Assembly (NCBI GenBank): GCA_900548615.1
Contig: URKW01000083.1
Location: forward strand, 1 to 8,278
Source of the DNA: an uncultured Eubacteriales bacterium
Lineage (GTDB): Bacteria > Bacillota > Clostridia > Oscillospirales > Oscillospiraceae
Direction: 5' to 3'
DNA: 8,278 nt
The translations under genes and the position numbers were made by a program. Below the pieces are notes generated by a model. The model ran no database searches and was not told where the DNA came from. It saw nothing but the letters and a program-made list of their open reading frames with translations. Of this stretch, positions 5,656 to 8,278 are shown in pieces. How positions within the stretch are numbered: position 1 is the stretch's first letter; every line of letters starts with the position of its first letter.

Positions 5656-6852
5656 ATGCTGACCATGGCTATGCTGCACGACGCCCAGCGGGTACTGTCC
5701 GGCGTCATCAACAGAACACCCGTGATCCCCAGCACCGGCATCACCGACGAATGCCGTTTGTTCCTGAAGGCCGACTGCCTGCAAAAAACCGGCGCGTTCA
5801 AGCTGCGCGGCGCGTACTACAAGATCGCCACGCTGTCCGACGAGGAGAAGGCCCGGGGCGTCATCGCCTGCTCCGCCGGAAACCACGCACAGGGCGTGGC
5901 CTTCGCCGCCCGCGATATGGGCATCCACGCGGTGATCTGCATTCCCCAGGGCGCACCCCTTTCCAAGATCGAGGCCACCCGCAGCTACGGCGCGGAGGTG
6001 GTGCTTGTCCCCGGCGTGTACGACGATGCCTACGCCGAGGCCATCCGTCTGCGGGACGAAAAGGGCTATACCTTCATCCATCCCTTTGACGATTACAGCA
6101 TCATGGCCGGTCAGGGCACCATCGGTCTGGAGATTTTACAGCAGCTGCCGGACGTGGACATGATCGTCACCGCCATCGGCGGCGGCGGACTGATCTCCGG
6201 CGTTGCCAAGGCTGTCAAGGAGCTGAAGCCCTCCTGTCAGGTCATCGGCGTGCAGGCCGAGGGCGCCGCCAGCATGTACGAGGCGCTGCGTCAGGATAAG
6301 ATCATCACTCTGCCCCAGGTGGGCACCATGGCCGACGGCATTCAGGTGAAAACCGCCGGTACGCTGACCTTCGACATGTGCCGCAAGTACGTGGATAAGG
6401 TGGTCACCGTCAGCGAGAGCGAGATCGCCGCCGCCATCCTGACCATTCTGGAAAAGCAGAAGCTCATCACCGAGGGCGCCGGCGCCGTCAGCGTGGCGGC
6501 GGTCATGGCCGGCAAGCTGGACGTGAAGGGCAAGACCGTCTGCGCCTTGCTGTCCGGCGGCAACGTGGATGTGACCATGCTGGAGCGCATCATCAAGCAC
6601 GGCCTGACCGCCGAGGGACGTATTGCCAGCTTCTCCACCGTGCTGCCCGACCAGCCCAACGCCCTGGCCACCTATCTGGCGGCGCTGTCCCACGAGGGCG
6701 TCAACGTGCTGGAGGTGTATCACGAGCGCAGCAGCATGAAGGTGGGCGTGGGCTCCTGCCGCGTCCGCATGGTGGTGGAGACCCGCAACCACGAGCATAT
6801 CCACCAGCTGTACAGCTATCTGGCGGAGCGTGGCTATACCATCAAGGAGTAA
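5656..6852 (+). CDS. ilvA: Threonine ammonia-lyase (threonine dehydratase) with C-terminal ACT domain
   Basis: 398 residues. A PLP enzyme of fold type II that converts L-threonine to 2-oxobutyrate and ammonia. Visible motifs: KTGAFKLRGAYYK with the PLP lysine K49, SAGNHAQG (73-80, substrate loop), IGGGGLISG (174-182, the glycine loop that holds the PLP phosphate) and SGGN (300-303). Residues about 323-398 form one ACT domain (SFSTVLPDQPNALATYL... VYHERSSMKVGVGS), giving the medium-length form found in both biosynthetic and catabolic enzymes. The long IlvA form has a bigger regulatory part, and TdcB lacks a typical ACT region. I chose ATG 5656 because AGGAGG at 5643-5648 is 7 nt upstream; ATGs at 5665 and 5671 are worse placed. 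It has its own promoter. With pduL next, a catabolic role leading to propionyl phosphate is plausible, but isoleucine synthesis is not excluded. Confidence 0.92.
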   Translation: MLTMAMLHDAQRVLSGVINRTPVIPSTGITDECRLFLKADCLQKTGAFKLRGAYYKIATLSDEEKARGVIACSAGNHAQGVAFAARDMGIHAVICIPQGAPLSKIEATRSYGAEVVLVPGVYDDAYAEAIRLRDEKGYTFIHPFDDYSIMAGQGTIGLEILQQLPDVDMIVTAIGGGGLISGVAKAVKELKPSCQVIGVQAEGAASMYEALRQDKIITLPQVGTMADGIQVKTAGTLTFDMCRKYVDKVVTVSESEIAAAILTILEKQKLITEGAGAVSVAAVMAGKLDVKGKTVCALLSGGNVDVTMLERIIKHGLTAEGRIASFSTVLPDQPNALATYLAALSHEGVNVLEVYHERSSMKVGVGSCRVRMVVETRNHEHIHQLYSYLAERGYTIKE

Positions 6853-6859
6853 ATTGCCC

Positions 6860-6888
6860 TTGCAACCGCCGCGGCGGTGTGATACAAT
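6860..6888 (+). promoter_or_regulatory. pduL: Extended -10 promoter for pduL
   Basis: TTGCAA (6860-6865), a 17-bp spacer, and TACAAT (6883-6888) with TG one base upstream. The design is the same as the ilvA promoter: identical -35 hexamer, same spacing, and GGTGTG before the -10. It starts 8 bp after the ilvA stop. No terminator separates the genes, so pduL may be read both from this promoter and by read-through from ilvA. Confidence 0.7.
6865..6878. promoter_or_regulatory. Candidate operator: perfect 14-bp palindrome within the pduL promoter spacer
   Basis: ACCGCCGCGGCGGT is its own reverse complement and occupies most of the spacer between -35 and -10 of the pduL promoter. A protein bound here would directly affect polymerase. 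The ilvA promoter spacer has a smaller palindrome, CCCGCCGGG (5575-5583). GC-rich spacers can be palindromic by chance in such a genome, hence the modest confidence. Confidence 0.35.
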
Positions 6889-6905
6889 ATTTCCGCAAAA
6901 TATGA

Positions 6906-6923
6906 CACGGCTTTGCCGCCGTG
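6906..6923 (+). other. Short hairpin in the pduL leader
   Basis: CACGGC (6906-6911) and GCCGTG (6918-6923) form a 6-bp stem with a 6-nt loop. It lies about 10 nt after the expected transcription start and ends 4 nt before the ribosome binding site. No U-tract follows, so it is not a terminator; an effect on translation or message stability is possible. Confidence 0.4.
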
Positions 6924-6927
6924 GACA

Positions 6928-6933
6928 AGGAGG
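6928..6933 (+). promoter_or_regulatory. pduL: Ribosome binding site that fixes the pduL start
   Basis: AGGAGG lies 9 nt before the ATG at 6943. The reading frame is open further upstream (to a TTG at 6913), but that stretch contains this site and the leader hairpin, so 6943 is the real start. Confidence 0.85.
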
Positions 6934-6942
6934 AACATCACC

Positions 6943-7509
6943 ATGTCTTTCATGATCGAAACGTCTGCCCGTCATATCCATCTGACCCAGGAGTCCGTGG
7001 AGAAGCTGTTTGGCGAGGGCTATCAGCTGACCGTCCGCAAGCCCCTGTCCTATCCCGGCCAGTACGCCAGCAACGAGCGTCTGACCATCGTCGGCCCCAA
7101 GAAGGAAATGGCCAACGTGTCCATTCTCGGCCCCACCCGTAAGGCGGATCAGGTGGAGATCTCCGCCACCGACGCCCGCACCCTGGGCATCGACGCACCC
7201 ATCCGCGAGAGCGGCGACGTGAAGGGCTCCGGCGCCTGCAAACTGATCGGCCCCAAGGGCGAGCTGGATCTGACCGAGGGCGTCATCATCGCCAAGCGTC
7301 ACCTGCACGTCACCGAGGAGGACGCCGCCGAAATGGGCATCAAGAACGGTGAGATCATCAAGGTCGCCTGCGGCGGTGAAGGCCGTAAGCTGATCTTCGA
7401 CGACGTTGTGGTTCGCGTCAACGTGGGCGGCGCCACCACCATGCACATCGACACCGACGAGTCTCAGGCCGCCAACAACCCCACCCAGGGCGAGATCTAC
7501 CGCGGCTGA
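6943..7509 (+). CDS. pduL: Phosphate propanoyltransferase PduL (phosphotransacylase)
   Basis: 188 residues. Catalyses reversible acyl-CoA + phosphate to acyl phosphate + CoA, with propionyl-CoA or acetyl-CoA; the acyl phosphate then gives ATP through a kinase. PduL is a zinc enzyme unrelated to Pta. Its two repeated beta-barrel halves each begin with the hallmark His pair: SARHIHLT (H11, H13) and AKRHLHVT (H120, H122). TMHIDTDESQAA near the end supplies another conserved His, H168. Length is slightly short of the usual 200 or so because there is no N-terminal extension. Such extensions target the microcompartment form, so this is probably a free cytoplasmic enzyme. Placed right after threonine ammonia-lyase, it fits energy recovery from threonine through 2-oxobutyrate and propionyl-CoA. 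The 2-oxobutyrate-cleaving enzyme and the kinase would have to lie elsewhere. Use for acetyl phosphate is the alternative. Confidence 0.93.
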   Translation: MSFMIETSARHIHLTQESVEKLFGEGYQLTVRKPLSYPGQYASNERLTIVGPKKEMANVSILGPTRKADQVEISATDARTLGIDAPIRESGDVKGSGACKLIGPKGELDLTEGVIIAKRHLHVTEEDAAEMGIKNGEIIKVACGGEGRKLIFDDVVVRVNVGGATTMHIDTDESQAANNPTQGEIYRG

Positions 7510-7537
7510 GCGCAAGCGCAACAAGAGTGAGATAGAG

Positions 7538-7569
7538 AAAGAGAGGACGCATGCGCGTCCTCTTTTTTT
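7538..7569 (+). terminator. Rho-independent terminator after pduL
   Basis: GAGGACGC (7543-7550) pairs with GCGTCCTC (7555-7562) around the loop ATGC, followed directly by seven T (7563-7569). The upstream A-rich bases can extend the stem. It lies about 30 bp after the pduL stop. Confidence 0.92.
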
Positions 7570-7605
7570 ATGGGTGGGGGGGAGATAGCACTATCGGTAA
7601 ACGTT

Positions 7606-7827
7606 TCGTAGGGGCCGACGACTCTGTCGGCCCTTGGCCCCCTTGTGTAAAGGGGGCTGTCAGCGAAGCTGACTGGGGGATTGTCCCCGTAATAGACAAC
7701 CCCTCCGTCAACGCTTTGCGTTGACACCTCCCCTTACACAGGGGAGGCTTTGGAAACGGATTGCCACGTCGGGCTTACGCCCTCCTCGCAATGACAAAAG
7801 GGCGGGCAGAGTCGCCCGCCCCTGCGA
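7606..7827. repeat. Composite nested palindromic element III
   Basis: Fills most of the gap between pduL and the cupin gene. The ends TCGTAGGGG (7606-7614) and CCCCTGCGA (7819-7827) are inverted with one mismatch, and each carries an 8-bp stem with the same loop GACTCT when read inward (7612-7633 on +, 7821-7800 on -). Inside is a second inverted pair. On + this is stem 7637-7644/7650-7657 and stem GTCAGC/GCTGAC (7659-7673), ending TTGTC at 7685. Its diverged mirror on - runs from 7747 back to 7695, with stems CCTCCCC/GGGGAGG and GTCAACGC/GCGTTGAC. A third module (about 7757-7795) has ATTGC...GCAAT arms around GGGC/GCCC. I see no gene here. Confidence 0.75.
7796..7821 (-). terminator. Probable terminator of the cupin operon, formed by the right end of element III
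   Basis: On the minus strand the 8-bp stem GGGCGGGC/GCCCGCCC (7821-7814 with 7807-7800, loop GACTCT) is followed by four T (7799-7796). It lies about 28 bp after the cupin stop. The U-tract is short, but the stem is all GC. The repeat end seems to double as the operon's terminator. Confidence 0.55.
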
Positions 7828-7848
7828 AGGTTTACCATACCCGCTGCG

Positions 7849-8172
7849 TCAGAATGACACCACCAGCAGCATCTTGAACCGCTCCTGGCCATACACGGCG
7901 TGGGGCACGTCCTTGGGCATCACCAGCGTTTCGCCCTCGGTGAGGACAAACACCTCGCCGCCAACGGTGAAGCGGCCCGTGCCCTCCAGCACCGTCACCA
8001 TGGCGTCGCCGCCGCTGGCGTGGGTGGAGATCTCCTCGTCCTTCTCAAAGGAGAACACAGTGACGCTGACCAGCTCATTCTGCACCAGCGTCTTGCTGAC
8101 CACCTGCCCCGCCTGATAGTCCACCAGATTCTTCAGCAGCAGCTTTTCCTGCTTGGCAATATTCTTGTACAT
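7849..8172 (-). CDS. Small single-domain cupin protein
   Basis: 107 residues; AGGAGG 8 nt before the ATG. After a short helix (MYKNIAKQEKLLLKNLVDY) comes a single cupin barrel. Motif 1 is EISTHASGGDAMVTVLEGTGRF (48-68) and motif 2 is GETLVMPKDVPHAVYG (80-95). The usual cupin motif 1 is HxH with a following Glu; here the first His is kept (H51), the second is Ser and the Glu position holds D56. Motif 2 keeps Pro and H91. Metal binding is therefore uncertain and would have unusual ligands. No catalytic partner domain is fused, so a sugar or small-ligand sensor, an isomerase or a dioxygenase cannot be told apart. It starts 22 nt after the stop of the gene upstream, suggesting one operon, and is convergent with pduL. 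Confidence 0.85.
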   Translation of the reverse strand: MYKNIAKQEKLLLKNLVDYQAGQVVSKTLVQNELVSVTVFSFEKDEEISTHASGGDAMVTVLEGTGRFTVGGEVFVLTEGETLVMPKDVPHAVYGQERFKMLLVVSF

Positions 8173-8194
8173 GGCCGAAACCTCCTGTTTTTTC

Positions 8195-8278
8195 TCAGTG
8201 TTGGCCGGCCGGGCCGGTCTTATTCCGCCTGTCCAGCGTCAGGGTGAACATGATGGGCAGGTCGATGTGCAGCGGCGG
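8195..8278 (-). CDS. C-terminal end of an unknown protein (5' end outside window)
   Basis: The minus-strand frame entering at base 8278 runs 27 codons (start of the visible part LHIDLPIMFTLTLDRR) to a TGA at 8197-8195. The stop is 22 bp before the cupin ATG, consistent with an upstream operon partner. Too little is visible to name it. A second frame gives an Ala/His/Pro-rich end stopping at TAA near 8222-8220. I prefer the first because it reads as alternating hydrophobic residues of a beta strand and stops close to the next gene's ribosome binding site, but the choice is not firm. Confidence 0.4.
   Translation of the reverse strand, partial: PPLHIDLPIMFTLTLDRRNKTGPAGQH

Noticed and set aside
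6906..6923. Terminator between ilvA and pduL
   Set aside because: The stem is short and followed by GACAAGGAGG rather than a T-run, and it lies downstream of the pduL promoter.
6913..6942. Upstream TTG start giving PduL ten extra residues
   Set aside because: The stretch contains the leader hairpin and the AGGAGG site; the ATG at 6943 is correctly spaced from that site and leads straight into the conserved N-terminus.
6943..7509. PduL as part of a bacterial microcompartment
   Set aside because: The protein starts almost directly at the first His motif with no N-terminal targeting extension, and no shell-protein genes are in the window.
6136..7524. A 462-codon minus-strand open frame across ilvA and pduL
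   Set aside because: It is antisense to two well-identified enzymes, its product is rich in Gly, His, Asp and Ala without motifs, and it crosses the promoter and terminator signals of the real genes.
7606..7827. CRISPR array
   Set aside because: The repeats are inverted, unequal and few, with no regular spacer length; the pattern is nested hairpins, not direct repeats with unique spacers.

Overview
The window looks like a chromosomal segment from a GC-rich, anaerobic Clostridia-type Firmicute, probably of the Oscillospiraceae kind. The grounds are strong AGGAGG ribosome binding sites, a clostridial-style phage lysis cassette, clostridial enzyme families (PduL, an E2-like protein paired with an acyl-CoA synthetase) and GC-rich palindromic repeats between genes. 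The genus cannot be read from the sequence alone.

Layout. Bases 1-2458 (+ strand) are the distal end of a prophage late operon: the C-terminal part of a glycine-rich tail adhesin, a small protein with two carbohydrate-binding-like modules, a membrane-anchored coiled-coil protein, an r1t-type holin, and an N-acetylmuramoyl-L-alanine amidase with a short SPOR-like tail. These genes are tightly packed, with ATGA overlaps. Bases 2459-2685 hold a palindromic element and a bidirectional terminator where the phage operon meets a convergent host operon. Bases 2686-5293 (- strand) are a two-gene, translationally coupled operon: an E2/CAT-fold acyltransferase-like protein followed by a long-chain-type acyl-CoA synthetase. 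Its promoter lies about 220 bp upstream of the first start codon, leaving a long structured leader. Bases 5294-5655 are a divergent regulatory region.

From 5656 (+ strand) come threonine ammonia-lyase with an ACT domain and then PduL phosphate propanoyltransferase. Each has its own extended -10 promoter with the same -35 hexamer and a 17-bp spacer. Together they suggest threonine -> 2-oxobutyrate -> (propionyl-CoA) -> propionyl phosphate, a route that yields ATP; the middle and last enzymes are not in the window. A strong terminator follows pduL. Bases 7570-7848 hold a second large palindromic element. The right end (- strand) has a small cupin protein and the last codons of another gene.

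The most distinctive non-coding signal is a family of three intergenic elements (2475-2630, 5373-5459, 7606-7827). All are bounded by inverted GTAGGGG-type ends that fold into hairpins, and the stems show compensatory base changes. The most interesting protein-level signal is the E2-like protein whose usual catalytic His is Glu, coupled to an acyl-CoA synthetase.
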